Below the pieces are notes generated by a model. That model searched no databases, had not been told where the DNA came from, and saw nothing but the letters and a program-made list of their open reading frames with translations. This document shows, one piece after another, positions 6,957 through 15,468 of a stretch of DNA of 64,000 bases. Within the stretch, counting starts at the first letter, position 1. Each line of letters opens with the position of its first letter. The position numbers were made by a program, and so were the translations under genes. The DNA is from Clostridium pasteurianum BC1 (lineage in GTDB: Bacteria > Bacillota > Clostridia > Clostridiales > Clostridiaceae): positions 1,116,001 to 1,180,000 of the forward strand of contig NC_021182.1 in NCBI RefSeq assembly GCF_000389635.1, written 5' to 3'.

Positions 6957-7913
6957 ATGAGTGAATTTTACGAAATGGAAACTTTTTGCATGGGAACGGT
7001 TATAAGTCAAAGGGTTTTTGGAGAAAAAGCAGAAATAGCTGCAACAAAGGTAGAGGAAGAAATGAAAAGATTAGAAGCTCTTATGAGTTTCTTTCTTGAA
7101 TCCAGTGAAATAAGTAAGTTAAATAGGGCTGCTGGAAAGCAGGAAGTAGAGCTTGGCTGTGAGTCTCTATATGTTCTAAATAGAGCCAAATATTTTTCTG
7201 AAATATGCGGCGGAACTTTTGATATTACTGTAGGACCGATAGCTAAACTTTGGGGTATATTCACAAATCATGCAAAAGTACCTTCTAAAGAAGAAATTGA
7301 CAAGGCTTTAAGCTTTACTGGATATAAAGATATTATCATTGATAATGGACTGGGTACGGCAAAGCTTGAAAGGACTGGAGAAAGTGTAGACCTTGGAGCT
7401 ATAGCAAAAGGTTATGCAGCAGACAGAGCCATAGAAATATACAAGCAGCAGGGAATTGAATCCGCTTTTATAAATCTTGGGGGCAATGTTCTGGTTTTAG
7501 GTAATAAACCTGATGGAACACCCTGGAAGGTTGGTATACAGAATCCTCTCCTTGAAAGAGGGCAGTGCCTGGGGGCTGTAAAGGCAGTTGATAAGACAAT
7601 TGTAACCTCTGGAGATTATGTGAGATATTTTGAAAAAGATAATGTAAAATATCATCACATTTTAGATCCTAGGACAGGATATCCTGCAAATTCGGGATTA
7701 ATGAGTGCTACAATTGTATCAGAAAAATCTATTGGAGCAGATGCCTTATCTACTGCTATTTTTATTTTAGGACTTGAAGATGGTATGAAATTAATTAACA
7801 GCCTCAAAGATATGGAGGCCATATTTATTACAAAGGATAAAGAAATTTATGTTACTGAGGGTTTAAGAAAAGACTTTATTCTATTTGAGGGTACGGATTT
7901 TTCAGCTTTGTAA
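6957..7913 (+). CDS. apbE: FAD:protein FMN transferase (ApbE family)
   Basis: ApbE attaches FMN through a phosphoester to a Thr/Ser of flavoproteins such as Rnf/Nqr subunits, using FAD and Mg2+. The 318-residue protein has the family blocks: MGTVISQRVFG near residue 12, CGGTFDITVGPIAKLWG (about 83-99), the ESVDLGAIAKGYAADRAIE block (about 143-160), INLGGNVLVLG, and YHHILDPRTGYPANSG with the catalytic-site H and D. SIGADALSTAIFILG supplies the Mg2+-binding residues. There is no signal peptide or lipobox, so it should be cytosolic, unlike many Gram-negative forms. The ribosome site AAAGGGAG precedes the ATG. It is a single gene, with no flavoprotein partner next to it. Confidence 0.93.
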   Translation: MSEFYEMETFCMGTVISQRVFGEKAEIAATKVEEEMKRLEALMSFFLESSEISKLNRAAGKQEVELGCESLYVLNRAKYFSEICGGTFDITVGPIAKLWGIFTNHAKVPSKEEIDKALSFTGYKDIIIDNGLGTAKLERTGESVDLGAIAKGYAADRAIEIYKQQGIESAFINLGGNVLVLGNKPDGTPWKVGIQNPLLERGQCLGAVKAVDKTIVTSGDYVRYFEKDNVKYHHILDPRTGYPANSGLMSATIVSEKSIGADALSTAIFILGLEDGMKLINSLKDMEAIFITKDKEIYVTEGLRKDFILFEGTDFSAL

Positions 7914-7935
7914 CTGAAGTTATTTAAAAATTATA

Positions 7936-7964
7936 TTGACAAAACTAGAGGAATATAATAATAT
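7936..7964 (+). promoter_or_regulatory. Sigma-A-type promoter of a small-RNA candidate
   Basis: TTGACA (7936-7941) and TAATAT (7959-7964) are separated by exactly 17 bases. The predicted start is near 7971. No reading frame with a ribosome site follows before the terminator at 8036-8078, so the promoter appears to serve a short RNA. Confidence 0.7.
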
Positions 7965-7970
7965 TAACAT

Positions 7971-8078
7971 ACTAATTATAGCAGATTGCTATAAAATGAC
8001 CCGAGAAGTGTCACTAGTTTACCAGAAAACTGGAGGCTGAATATCTATTGATAATCAATAGATATTCAGCTGTTTTTT
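7971..8078 (+). ncRNA. Candidate small RNA of about 105 nt with its own terminator
   Basis: Between a consensus promoter and a strong terminator lie three possible stems: TAGCA/TGCTA (7979-7991) and CCAG-AAAA-CTGG (8022-8033), which competes with AGTTT/AAACT (8016-8031), followed by the terminator. The terminator is a perfect 16-bp stem, GCTGAATATCTATTGA with its complement at 8055-8070, then seven T. The overlapping middle stems would allow two alternative folds. I could not match it to a riboswitch or sRNA class I know. It might be a terminated leader, but the next gene starts 280 bases further on. Confidence 0.55.
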
Positions 8079-8371
8079 TATTGAATTTGCAACATTTCTT
8101 TATATTTTATACTACTAAAGAAGTAGTGAATATCTTTTGATGAATTCTAAACTACAACTCTAAAAGTTACTATACTTAACGATTCAAAAACATCTTTATT
8201 GGTATCAAGACTTTCTGTAATGAATAATTATAAAAGACCATATTGATATATATAATATAGAAAAAATTTAAAAGTCAAACTCAACTTGCCATATATAAAG
8301 TATAATAATTATGATAAAGGATTAATAGGATTAATAGGATTAAATTCAATGATGGATAGAGGGTGGCAAAA

Positions 8372-9106
8372 ATGGATAATAAGGTACAAACTATAATAAA
8401 AAAATTTGTAGAACACTATTCGGAAATAAAATATGTTCAAACTAAATGGAAAGAACCTTTGGTAGCCTATGCAGATGCAGTAAGTCCTTCTCATGCACTA
8501 CCTAAGGACTTATTACCAGAAGCTGAAACAGTAGTAGCGTATTTCATACCTTTTGATGAAGCAGTGGTTAAAAGTAATATAGAAGGAAAAGAATGTTCAA
8601 AAATTTGGGCAAAAGCATATATAGAGACTAATCAGCTGATATTGGATTTAAATAATTTTATTAAAGATGAGTTACAACAATTTGGATACAAAACAAATAT
8701 TATACCAGCAACACATAATTTTGATAGTAAAAAATTGATTAGTAACTGGTCTCACAGGCATGTTGCTTTTATTGCTGGATTAGGAAAATTCGGATTAAAT
8801 AACATGCTGATTACTGACAAAGGATGCTGCGGAAGAGTTGGCAGTTTTTTAACTGAGCTAAAAATAGAGCCTACTAAAAGAAAAAATGGAGAGAATTGTT
8901 TATATAAGCATATGAATATATGTAAAAAATGTGTAGACAGATGTGTGAATAATGCTTTAGGAGTTGATTGTTTTGATAGACATAAATGCTATGAAATGTG
9001 TTTGTATAACGATAAATTTCATTCAGATATTGGTTTATCAGATGTTTGTGGCAAATGTTTAGTTAATGTTCCTTGCTCTACAATAAATCCAGTAAAAACT
9101 AAATAG
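8372..9106 (+). CDS. Epoxyqueuosine-reductase-like iron-sulfur protein
   Basis: This 244-residue protein resembles the QueG/COG1600 group, which in its full form uses cobalamin and two [4Fe-4S] clusters. The N-terminal half has the SPSHALPKDLLPEAETVVAY start and the HVAFIAGLGKFGLNNMLIT loop, close to the AGLGWIGKN motif of QueG. The C-terminal half carries cysteine groups CLYKHMNICKKCVDRCVNNAL and CGKCLVNVPC, enough for two clusters. It lacks the HEAT-repeat tail of true QueG and is shorter, so a different substrate is likely. The start is taken as the ATG at 8372 because GAGGGTGG fits it; a GTG at 8363 overlaps the ribosome site. A second relative is encoded at 22147-22848. Confidence 0.8.
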   Translation: MDNKVQTIIKKFVEHYSEIKYVQTKWKEPLVAYADAVSPSHALPKDLLPEAETVVAYFIPFDEAVVKSNIEGKECSKIWAKAYIETNQLILDLNNFIKDELQQFGYKTNIIPATHNFDSKKLISNWSHRHVAFIAGLGKFGLNNMLITDKGCCGRVGSFLTELKIEPTKRKNGENCLYKHMNICKKCVDRCVNNALGVDCFDRHKCYEMCLYNDKFHSDIGLSDVCGKCLVNVPCSTINPVKTK

Positions 9107-9219
9107 ATGAAACATTTTAGATAAAAAAGAAAGTGTATTCATAATTTTAGCTTATTAATATACTTGAGCTTAAAAATGAAATCATTACAATATGTTAAGT
9201 GTATGTTTTTATCATAGAA

Positions 9220-9249
9220 AACCTCCTGTTGATTTTAGGGGATTTTTTT
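9220..9249 (+). terminator. Probable weak terminator after the queG-like gene
   Basis: AACCTCCT (9220-9227) pairs with AGGGGATT (9237-9244) with one mismatch and one G-T pair, followed by a run of seven T. It lies 110 bases after the stop of the Fe-S protein gene. Confidence 0.45.
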
Positions 9250-9307
9250 ATTGTAGATGTATATAAAAAATTAAGAATATGAGAATAAATAACAGGTGAA
9301 AGATATT

Positions 9308-9390
9308 TTATCCGATGACTATGACATCTAATACTCCCATGGCACTCTGCGAAAGCTGTGGGAGTAAAGAGTGGCTATGTCTCTAGATAA
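9308..9390 (+). repeat. Structured dispersed repeat, member A
   Basis: The segment opens TTATCCGATGACTATG and holds three nested stems: TTATC/GATAA (9308-9312, 9386-9390), GACAT/ATGTC (9323-9327, 9377-9381) and ACTCCCA/TGGGAGT (9333-9339, 9359-9365). At its tip is a GC-GAAA-GC tetraloop. Related segments start with the same ATCC(G/A)ATGACTA string, or part of it, at 10835, 41863 and (minus strand) 48888. A strong terminator follows 22 bases later. It looks like a structured RNA or a small palindromic mobile element. Confidence 0.6.
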
Positions 9391-9411
9391 CGATTTACCC
9401 TAAAGGACAAT

Positions 9412-9463
9412 GATTTCTTAGTATCATAAATACCGATACTAAGAAATCTGTTTATATTTTTTT
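9412..9463 (+). terminator. Strong intrinsic terminator
   Basis: A perfect 14-bp stem, GATTTCTTAGTATC (9412-9425) with GATACTAAGAAATC (9435-9448), is followed by TGTTTATATTTTTTT. No protein gene ends just before it. It directly follows structured repeat A, so it may end a non-coding transcript. Confidence 0.75.
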
Positions 9464-9635
9464 AGAAACATATGAGGACTTTTTTAAAATAAATCTTGAC
9501 TACTAATAATACATATGTAATAATAAAGTTATAAAAAGTAACTTAATATATAAAATATATTAAATAAGTATTGGTAAGATAGGTAAATATAAATAAAAAT
9601 CCTATAGTATATAGGGATCAAAAGGAGTGAAAAGT

Positions 9636-10337
9636 ATGTTGAGGAAAATAGAAAACAAAAATATGGGTAGAAGCAATCTAGGATGGTTACAAAGTGTATT
9701 TCATTTTTCTTTTGCGGAGTATTACAATCCGGACAATATTAATTTTGGAGTTTTAAGAGTTATAAATGATGATTTGGTTCAAGCTAATACCGGATTTGAT
9801 ACCCATCCTCATAGAGATATGGAGATAGTATCTTATGTAGTTGAGGGAGAACTTACTCATGGTGATAATATGGGCAACAAAAAAACTTTGACCCGTGGCT
9901 CTGTTCAATACATGAGTGCAGGAACAGGTGTATATCATAGTGAACATAATTTTGGAAATAAAACATTAAGATTTTTGCAAATATGGATATTACCTGATAA
10001 GGAAGGATATAAACCGAATTATGGGGATCATGAATTCCAGTGGAATGATAGAAGAAACAAATGGCTTCATATGGTTTCAAGTAAAGAGGGAAATGCACCT
10101 GTAAAAATAAATCAGGATATTAATATTTACTCATTGCAGCTTGATAAGGGAAATGAAAGTAGCCTTCCGGTAAAAGAAGGAAGACAGGCATATTTAGTTC
10201 AGATAGAAGGAAGTGCTGAAGTAAATAATATTAAATTAGATGATAGAGATGCAATGGAAATTGTTGAAGAAGATATCTTAATTGAAGCTAAAGAAATTTC
10301 TCATATATTAGTTTTAGAAATGAAGAAACAAGATTAA
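9636..10337 (+). CDS. Pirin family protein (bicupin)
   Basis: Pirins are iron-binding bicupin proteins; some have quercetin 2,3-dioxygenase activity, many have no known substrate. The N-terminal cupin shows the metal-binding set in FDTHPHRDMEIVSYVVEGEL, then HGDNMGN, and the conserved MSAGTGVYHSEHN that gives the last His/Glu ligands. The C-terminal cupin is weaker (VNNIKLDDRDAMEIVEE) and has no clear metal site, as usual. The start is the ATG at 9636; AAAGGAG at 9621-9627 fits it, while the GTG at 9627 overlaps the ribosome site. At 233 residues it has normal length. It is a single-gene unit. Confidence 0.92.
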   Translation: MLRKIENKNMGRSNLGWLQSVFHFSFAEYYNPDNINFGVLRVINDDLVQANTGFDTHPHRDMEIVSYVVEGELTHGDNMGNKKTLTRGSVQYMSAGTGVYHSEHNFGNKTLRFLQIWILPDKEGYKPNYGDHEFQWNDRRNKWLHMVSSKEGNAPVKINQDINIYSLQLDKGNESSLPVKEGRQAYLVQIEGSAEVNNIKLDDRDAMEIVEEDILIEAKEISHILVLEMKKQD

Positions 10338-10442
10338 GGCTTCAAGTTTTAAATAAACTGAGGCATAGGATAACTTATTTACAATATGTAAGACATAAGG
10401 AAACTATAAGATTCAGTGAGTATATAAAGGATATATGAAATA

Positions 10443-10814
10443 TTACTTTTTTCTTCTAGATTTCATATACCCACTGTACCACTGAATCTTTTTTTGAATT
10501 TTCTCAAGATGTTTTTGAAGTTGTTCCATTTCCTGTAGAATATGATTTCGATGAGATGTGAAAATTTCCATACGATGTTCTAATGTTTCATCTCCCTTTG
10601 CACAAAGATCAAAATACTTTTTTATATCTTTCAGTGACATACCGGTGCTTTTTAGACAGCATATCATCTCAAGTTCTTCTAAGTCTGAGTTTGTAAAATA
10701 ACGAATGCCTTTTTCTGTTTTTTGTGGAGAAAGGATACCTTCTTTCTCATAATAGCGGAGGGTATATGCTTCTAAATGAAATTTTTTGGCTACCTGCGAA
10801 ATGCTATAACTCAC
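10443..10814 (-). CDS. MerR family transcriptional regulator
   Basis: The N-terminal winged helix is clear: YSISQVAKKFHLEAYTLRYYEKEG, then RYFTNSDLEELEMICCLKSTG. A coiled coil follows (about residues 75-115) and ends in a basic tail KSRRKK. I prefer the GTG at 10814 as start, since GGGAG lies nine bases before it on the minus strand; the ATG nine bases upstream at 10823 would leave no gap. MerR proteins of this class usually act on a promoter with a 19-bp spacer; such a promoter with a palindrome lies at 11061-11091 but faces away from this gene. No cysteine cluster for metals is evident. It converges with the pirin gene. Confidence 0.9.
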   Translation of the reverse strand: MSYSISQVAKKFHLEAYTLRYYEKEGILSPQKTEKGIRYFTNSDLEELEMICCLKSTGMSLKDIKKYFDLCAKGDETLEHRMEIFTSHRNHILQEMEQLQKHLEKIQKKIQWYSGYMKSRRKK

Positions 10815-10834
10815 TATTTTCATCTCCCAAAATT

Positions 10835-10952
10835 TATTATATGACTATCTGAGCTAATATTCCCATGATATTTTGATCGATTTAAAATCTTCAAGATTTT
10901 GCTCTATGCTTTTACTCTGTGAAAGCAAAAAAAGAGAAAAACTTGGATAACG
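10835..10952 (+). repeat. Structured dispersed repeat, member D (diverged)
   Basis: The segment begins ATATGACTATCTGAGCTAATATTCCCATG and ends with AAAGAGAAAAACTTGGATAACGATTTCA. It lines up with member A at both ends (ATGACTA, TAATA, TCCCATG; GATAACGATTT). The inner part differs and the stems are weaker. It lies just upstream of the MerR gene, on the side of its promoter. Confidence 0.45.
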
Positions 10953-11060
10953 ATTTCATATAATATAAAGCTTACTTTTTTAAGATGAAATTGTCAATAT
11001 ATTAAAGCGTAGAAAAAAGTGCTGTAAGATTATAAGTATTTACAAATTTATAAAAAACTA

Positions 11061-11091
11061 TTGACTTAAAGTTAACTTTAAGTATTAATAT
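11061..11091 (+). promoter_or_regulatory. MerR-type promoter with 19-bp spacer and 18-bp palindrome
   Basis: TTGACT (11061-11066) and TAATAT (11086-11091) are 19 bases apart. An exact palindrome, CTTAAAGTTAACTTTAAG (11065-11082), fills the spacer. This is the hallmark of promoters twisted open by MerR regulators, and the MerR gene lies 250 bases away on the other strand. No intact gene starts close downstream. Confidence 0.65.
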
Positions 11092-11515
11092 ATAATTTGT
11101 ATGATAAATAAATCTTACTTGGTGGGAATTATACTCACAACCAAGTTTAGATGAATTATCTAGACGCGTGGCTGTTATCTCTACCATTAGGAGGTGGAGT
11201 ATTACTGCCACTAGTCATGGGCTAGATATAAAATCAGATAATTACAGAAGTAAAAGTTAAAAGATTAGAAGGACTTTATATTTTATTTGATAAAACGATT
11301 ACAAGAACTGATAGAAATAAGTCATCATAAATAACTAGTGAGATACTAGTCTATTTTGATGTGCCTAAATAATTTTGAAATTCTAATGCAAAAGTAACTA
11401 AGAATCTTGTTAGGGTATTGGCTGATTTACAGAAGAAATGCCATGTAGATAGATTATATGGATTCAGTTATAATTAAAATTCTTCAAATATTATATATAA
11501 AGGTAGGTAGTTCTT
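11092..11515 (+). other. Gene-free stretch, probably decayed coding sequence
   Basis: The 424 bases between the MerR-type promoter and the MATE gene have no frame with a start and ribosome site longer than about 25 codons. Short open pieces such as VKVKRLEGLYILFDKTIT near 11253 suggest eroded coding DNA, but I cannot assign a family. A small hairpin CTAGTGAGATACTAG lies at 11336-11350. Confidence 0.4.
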
Positions 11516-12925
11516 ATGATAAGAGACATAACAAAGGGTAATCCAGCTAAATTGATCATTTTTTTTACAATACCATTACTGATTGGAAATCTTTTTCAGC
11601 AATTTTACAGTATAGCTGATACTCTAATTGTGGGACGCACCCTTGGGGTAAATGCTTTGGCGGCAGTGGGTTGTACAGGAAGTATTATGTTCCTTATAAT
11701 TGGGTTTGCACAGGGAATAACTTCTGGATTTTCCATAATCACTGCTCAGCGTTTTGGAGCTGGAGATGAGCAGGGAGTAAGACATAGCTATGCGGCAAGT
11801 ATTATACTGAGTTTGTTAATTACAATAGTACTTACAATTGTCAGTGTTATATTAGCACGACCTATTTTGGAAATAATGCATACGCCGGCAGAGATTATAG
11901 AAGATGCTTACAATTTCATCATTGTAATTTATTGGGCCATTATAGTGTCAGTATTATTTAATTTGTTTTCTAATGTTATCAGAGCTTTGGGAGATAGTCG
12001 AACACCTCTGCTATTTTTAATTGCTGCCAGTATTTTAAATATCATTTTAGATTTTATATTGATTTTGAAATTTTCCATGGGAGTTTCCGGCGCTGCCTGG
12101 GCAACTACAATATCCCAGGCATTTTCTGCAATATTATGTCTTATATATATCACAAAAAAAATGCCTATTTTGAAACTTCACAAGGAGGATTGGTATTTGA
12201 CAAAGGAAATTCTTTGGGAGCATTTAAGAGTGGGAATACCTATGGGATTTCAGGCTTCTATTATTGCTATTGGTGCTATTATTCTTCAATTTGCACTGAA
12301 TAATTTAGGGGAAGTATCTGTAGCCGCATATACTGCAGCACAAAAAATTGATATAATTGCCATTCAGCCCATGATGTCATTTGGTATCACTATGGCCACC
12401 TATGTAGCCCAAAATTATGGAGCTAACAAAATTAAGAGAATTCATATTGGTGTAAAGCAATGTAGTATCATATCAGTAGGATTTAGTATTGTTGTTGGTG
12501 CAATTAATATTTTGGCCGGTCAGTGGATGATAAGACTCTTTGTCGGAAATGGTCAGCCGCAAGTAGTCTCTCTTGCACAAATTTATTTAAATATCAATGG
12601 GGCAATGTATTTCCTGTTAGCACTACTTTTTGTTTATCGATATAGCCTGCAGGGGCTGGGGCAGAGTTTTGCACCTACTTTAGCAGGGGTAATGGAATTA
12701 TGTATGCGAACCTTCGCAGCTGTTATTATATCAAAGCATTTGGGCTTTGCAGGTGTCTCTCTTGCCAATCCTTTGGCATGGATTGGTTCATGCATACCAT
12801 TAGGAATTGCTTACTATATAACCATGAAAAAGCTGAAGGGATCAAGTAAGGCAGTTCCCGTATCAGAGAAAAGTTCATTATACAGTTTTACTTTAAATAA
12901 AGGAAATCAATCTGACAGAAATTAG
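11516..12925 (+). CDS. MATE family multidrug/Na+ (or H+) antiporter
   Basis: This 469-residue membrane protein has twelve hydrophobic segments and the MATE opening: ITKGNPAKLIIFFTIPLLIG followed by QQFYSIADTLIVGRTLG. The repeat in the second half (PMGFQASIIAIGAIILQ, AAYTAAQKIDIIAI) matches the two-lobe MATE architecture. The family exports cationic drugs or metabolites in exchange for Na+ or H+. The start at 11516 follows AGGTAGG. The MerR-type promoter at 11061 is more than 400 bases upstream, so control by the nearby MerR is possible but not shown. It is a single gene. Confidence 0.92.
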   Translation: MIRDITKGNPAKLIIFFTIPLLIGNLFQQFYSIADTLIVGRTLGVNALAAVGCTGSIMFLIIGFAQGITSGFSIITAQRFGAGDEQGVRHSYAASIILSLLITIVLTIVSVILARPILEIMHTPAEIIEDAYNFIIVIYWAIIVSVLFNLFSNVIRALGDSRTPLLFLIAASILNIILDFILILKFSMGVSGAAWATTISQAFSAILCLIYITKKMPILKLHKEDWYLTKEILWEHLRVGIPMGFQASIIAIGAIILQFALNNLGEVSVAAYTAAQKIDIIAIQPMMSFGITMATYVAQNYGANKIKRIHIGVKQCSIISVGFSIVVGAINILAGQWMIRLFVGNGQPQVVSLAQIYLNINGAMYFLLALLFVYRYSLQGLGQSFAPTLAGVMELCMRTFAAVIISKHLGFAGVSLANPLAWIGSCIPLGIAYYITMKKLKGSSKAVPVSEKSSLYSFTLNKGNQSDRN

Positions 12926-13142
12926 GGTTAATGCAATAATTATAATGCCATATAATCAAGATGTTTTATTGTAAAGACCTGAATAGTTGCGTAATAAATT
13001 ATATAGTATATATTGAATATGATTATAATTCAGTGATGAGATATATTCTTATTAATTAAACAAATTAGTTGCATCATAATATCCAATACAATCATATACT
13101 ATAATAACGTTTACAATAATTATGTGTGAGAGGGTAGGGATT

Positions 13143-13808
13143 ATGATTGAGTTGAAAAATATAAGTAAGACCTATACTTTAGGAAATGAGAAAATATATG
13201 CACTGAAAGATGTAAATTTAAAAATTGATGCTGGAGAATTTGTATCTATTATTGGACCTTCAGGATCAGGAAAATCCACATTGATGAATATACTTGGATG
13301 CTTAGATGTACCAGATGATGGAGAATACTATTTAGATAATATCAATGTTGCAAAATTAAGTGATGATAAATTAGCTGAAATACGAAATAGTAAAATAGGA
13401 TTTATATTTCAAAATTTTAATTTGCTGCCAAAACTTACTGCCATTGAAAATGTAGAGTTGCCACTTATGTATAGAGGAATAAATAATAAACAAAGACATG
13501 AAAGGGTTATTAAGGCTGTTGAAAGTGTGGGACTTATAGATAGGATTAATCACAGACCTAATGAATTATCAGGAGGACAACAGCAGAGAATAGCTATTGC
13601 AAGAGCCATTGTAGGTGAACCTGATATTATATTAGCTGATGAGCCTACTGGTAATCTGGATAGTAAAGCCGGAAAAGAAATAATGGATGTTTTAGTAAAT
13701 TTAAATGAAATGGGAAAGACAATTGTGCTTATAACCCATGATTTATCAATATCACAGTATGGAAGAAGAATAATAAAAATGGTAGACGGAAAGTTCTTAC
13801 CAGAATAA
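13143..13808 (+). CDS. ABC transporter ATP-binding protein (MacB/LolD type), orphan
   Basis: A 221-residue ATPase with Walker [10 protein letters not shown] (about residues 38-46), Q-loop [11 protein letters not shown], signature [14 protein letters not shown], Walker [14 protein letters not shown] and the switch His in ITHDL. The sequence is of the MacB/LolD/FtsE type that normally pairs with an FtsX-like permease in lipid, peptide or antibiotic export. No permease follows; the next gene encodes an EamA carrier after a terminator. The start is the ATG at 13143 with AGGGTAGGG upstream; the ATG at 13122 lacks a ribosome site. It may work with a permease encoded elsewhere, or its partner may have been lost. 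Confidence 0.92.
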   Translation: MIELKNISKTYTLGNEKIYALKDVNLKIDAGEFVSIIGPSGSGKSTLMNILGCLDVPDDGEYYLDNINVAKLSDDKLAEIRNSKIGFIFQNFNLLPKLTAIENVELPLMYRGINNKQRHERVIKAVESVGLIDRINHRPNELSGGQQQRIAIARAIVGEPDIILADEPTGNLDSKAGKEIMDVLVNLNEMGKTIVLITHDLSISQYGRRIIKMVDGKFLPE

Positions 13809-13845
13809 ATTCATTTATTATTTTCTATAATAATTTAGTACATTT

Positions 13846-13885
13846 TAATTTTAAACTCATAGGTTTTCCTGTGAGTTTAAAATTA
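13846..13885 (+). terminator. Hairpin terminator after the orphan ABC ATPase gene
   Basis: TAATTTTAAACTCA (13846-13859) pairs perfectly with TGAGTTTAAAATTA (13872-13885). The following T content is modest (GCCCTTGTTCTTT), so strength is uncertain. Confidence 0.6.
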
Positions 13886-13973
13886 GCCCTTGTTCTTTAA
13901 GTATTTTCAAGTATAAAATTAATATGTTAAGTATAAGCAAGACAAGCTATGCATGAAGCAAGGGGATTATTAT

Positions 13974-14825
13974 ATGAAAGAAAATACTAAAAGTTTAATG
14001 GAAATTCATTTAGCAGTTTTTTTATTTGGTCTATCGGGTTTATTTGGGAAATTACTCTCACTGCCATCAATAATAATTGTGCTTGGCAGAGTTTTCTTTT
14101 CAAGTATTTTTTTATTGATTTTAATGCTTTATCTTAAGAAAGACATAAAACTAAAACAACAAAAGCATTATTTTTATTTGATAGTGATGGGAGTAATTTT
14201 AGCAATTCACTGGAGTGCTTTCTTTAAATCTATTCAGATTTCTACAGTGGCAATAGGACTACTTACTTTTTCTACATCTCCTGTTTTCGTTACTTTTCTT
14301 GAACCATGTTTTTTCAAGGAAAAAATTAAATTATCAGATATTGTAATTGCAATTATTACTTTTCTGGGAGTAGTGCTTGTAATTCCAAAGTTTCAATTAG
14401 GTAATAATTTAACTCAAGGAGTTCTTTGGGGAATACTATCTGGCTTTGCATATGCAATTCTTTCAATGCTCAATAGAAAATGTGTAAAAGAATATTCTAG
14501 CTCCGTAATTGCTTTTTATGAACAGCTTGTGGTAACAATTGTACTAATTCCTTTCTTATTTTTGCAAAAAACTGTTTTTCAAACTAAAGATATATTATTA
14601 CTCATACTCTTAGGTATGGTTTTTACCGGGGTTTCTCATTCATTATTTATAAAAGGATTAAAAAATATTAAAACGCAAACAGCAGGAATTATTTCCAGCC
14701 TTGAACCAGTTTATGGTATTATCTTTGCTGCTTTTCTATTGAGAGAAGTACCTACATTGAGAGAAATTTTAGGAGGAATTGTTATTTTAGGTACTGTCTT
14801 TTACTCAACTATTAAGTCTAAATAA
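13974..14825 (+). CDS. EamA/DMT superfamily transporter
   Basis: Ten predicted membrane helices over 283 residues, arranged as two five-helix EamA repeats: one from EIHLAVFLFGLSGLFGKLL, the second from GVLWGILSGFAYAILSMLNRK. The second repeat ends with the typical SSLEPVYGIIFAAFLLREVPTLREILGG stretch (about residues 236-263). These carriers export or import small metabolites such as amino acids; the substrate cannot be read from sequence. The start is the ATG at 13974 with AAGGGGATT upstream; the ATG at 13953 is part of the leader. It is a single gene. Confidence 0.9.
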   Translation: MKENTKSLMEIHLAVFLFGLSGLFGKLLSLPSIIIVLGRVFFSSIFLLILMLYLKKDIKLKQQKHYFYLIVMGVILAIHWSAFFKSIQISTVAIGLLTFSTSPVFVTFLEPCFFKEKIKLSDIVIAIITFLGVVLVIPKFQLGNNLTQGVLWGILSGFAYAILSMLNRKCVKEYSSSVIAFYEQLVVTIVLIPFLFLQKTVFQTKDILLLILLGMVFTGVSHSLFIKGLKNIKTQTAGIISSLEPVYGIIFAAFLLREVPTLREILGGIVILGTVFYSTIKSK

Positions 14826-15008
14826 AGTATATTATTCCTGGGAAGTAACCTGATTATGTGATAGATATAAAATATTAAAAGTATATTATATTGCCTAAAA
14901 ATAGTTATATGAAATATGGAAAATATGTTATAATTTCCACATAAGCTAATTTAGAATTAATTCTGATTTAATTTTTGTTGAATAGATGAATTTGGATGGT
15001 GAAAATAA

Positions 15009-15350
15009 ATGAATAAAAAAGGTTTAATAGTAAATATATTACCAGATGAGGTCTTAAGTAAAATTAAAAATAATATTGATGCTGATCTTATACATGAAGA
15101 GTTTCATGAAGTCCAGGATAAAAAATATATAGGAACATTAGTTTTTGAAAAGTATTTCTTTAGAGTAAAAAATAGAGTTGCTTTAGTTGTTATTGCTGAT
15201 AATTTTGATGATAATACAAAGGTGAGAGTAATATCCACAGCAAGTTCAGAAGGCATATTTTTTAACTTTGATTGGGGAGCAGGTGATAGCTTTATGGGAG
15301 AAGTAGAAAATATACTAAGTAATAATATTCTATCTGAATATAGTAACTGA
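15009..15350 (+). CDS. Conserved hypothetical protein of 113 residues (DUF6054-like)
   Basis: A small soluble protein with a mixed alpha/beta pattern: a basic N-terminus, HEEFHEVQDKKYIGTLVFEKYFF in the first half, VALVVIADNFDDNTKVRVIS as two strands, and the acidic end DWGAGDSFMGEVENILSN. I recall this pattern from short clostridial proteins labelled DUF6054, but I am not certain. No catalytic motif or membrane segment is visible. A GGATGGTGA ribosome site precedes the ATG. It is a single gene between an EamA carrier and a DinB-like gene. Confidence 0.6.
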   Translation: MNKKGLIVNILPDEVLSKIKNNIDADLIHEEFHEVQDKKYIGTLVFEKYFFRVKNRVALVVIADNFDDNTKVRVISTASSEGIFFNFDWGAGDSFMGEVENILSNNILSEYSN

Positions 15351-15468
15351 TAAATATTTTTATATCTATTTAGTTAATGAATCTCTAAAAATTATTATAA
15401 TACTAGATACGATTTAAAGACAGATATTGAACTTTGTAAGATAATATGAACTAAATAGGAGGATAGCA

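Noticed and set aside
7971-8078. Known riboswitch class (preQ1, SAM, TPP, c-di-GMP, fluoride, guanidine, ZTP and others)
   Set aside because: None of the conserved cores I know fits, and the following gene is 280 bases away behind the terminator.
11002-11211. 69-codon minus-strand frame over the MerR-type promoter
   Set aside because: It covers a clear promoter on the other strand and lacks a ribosome site and recognisable features.
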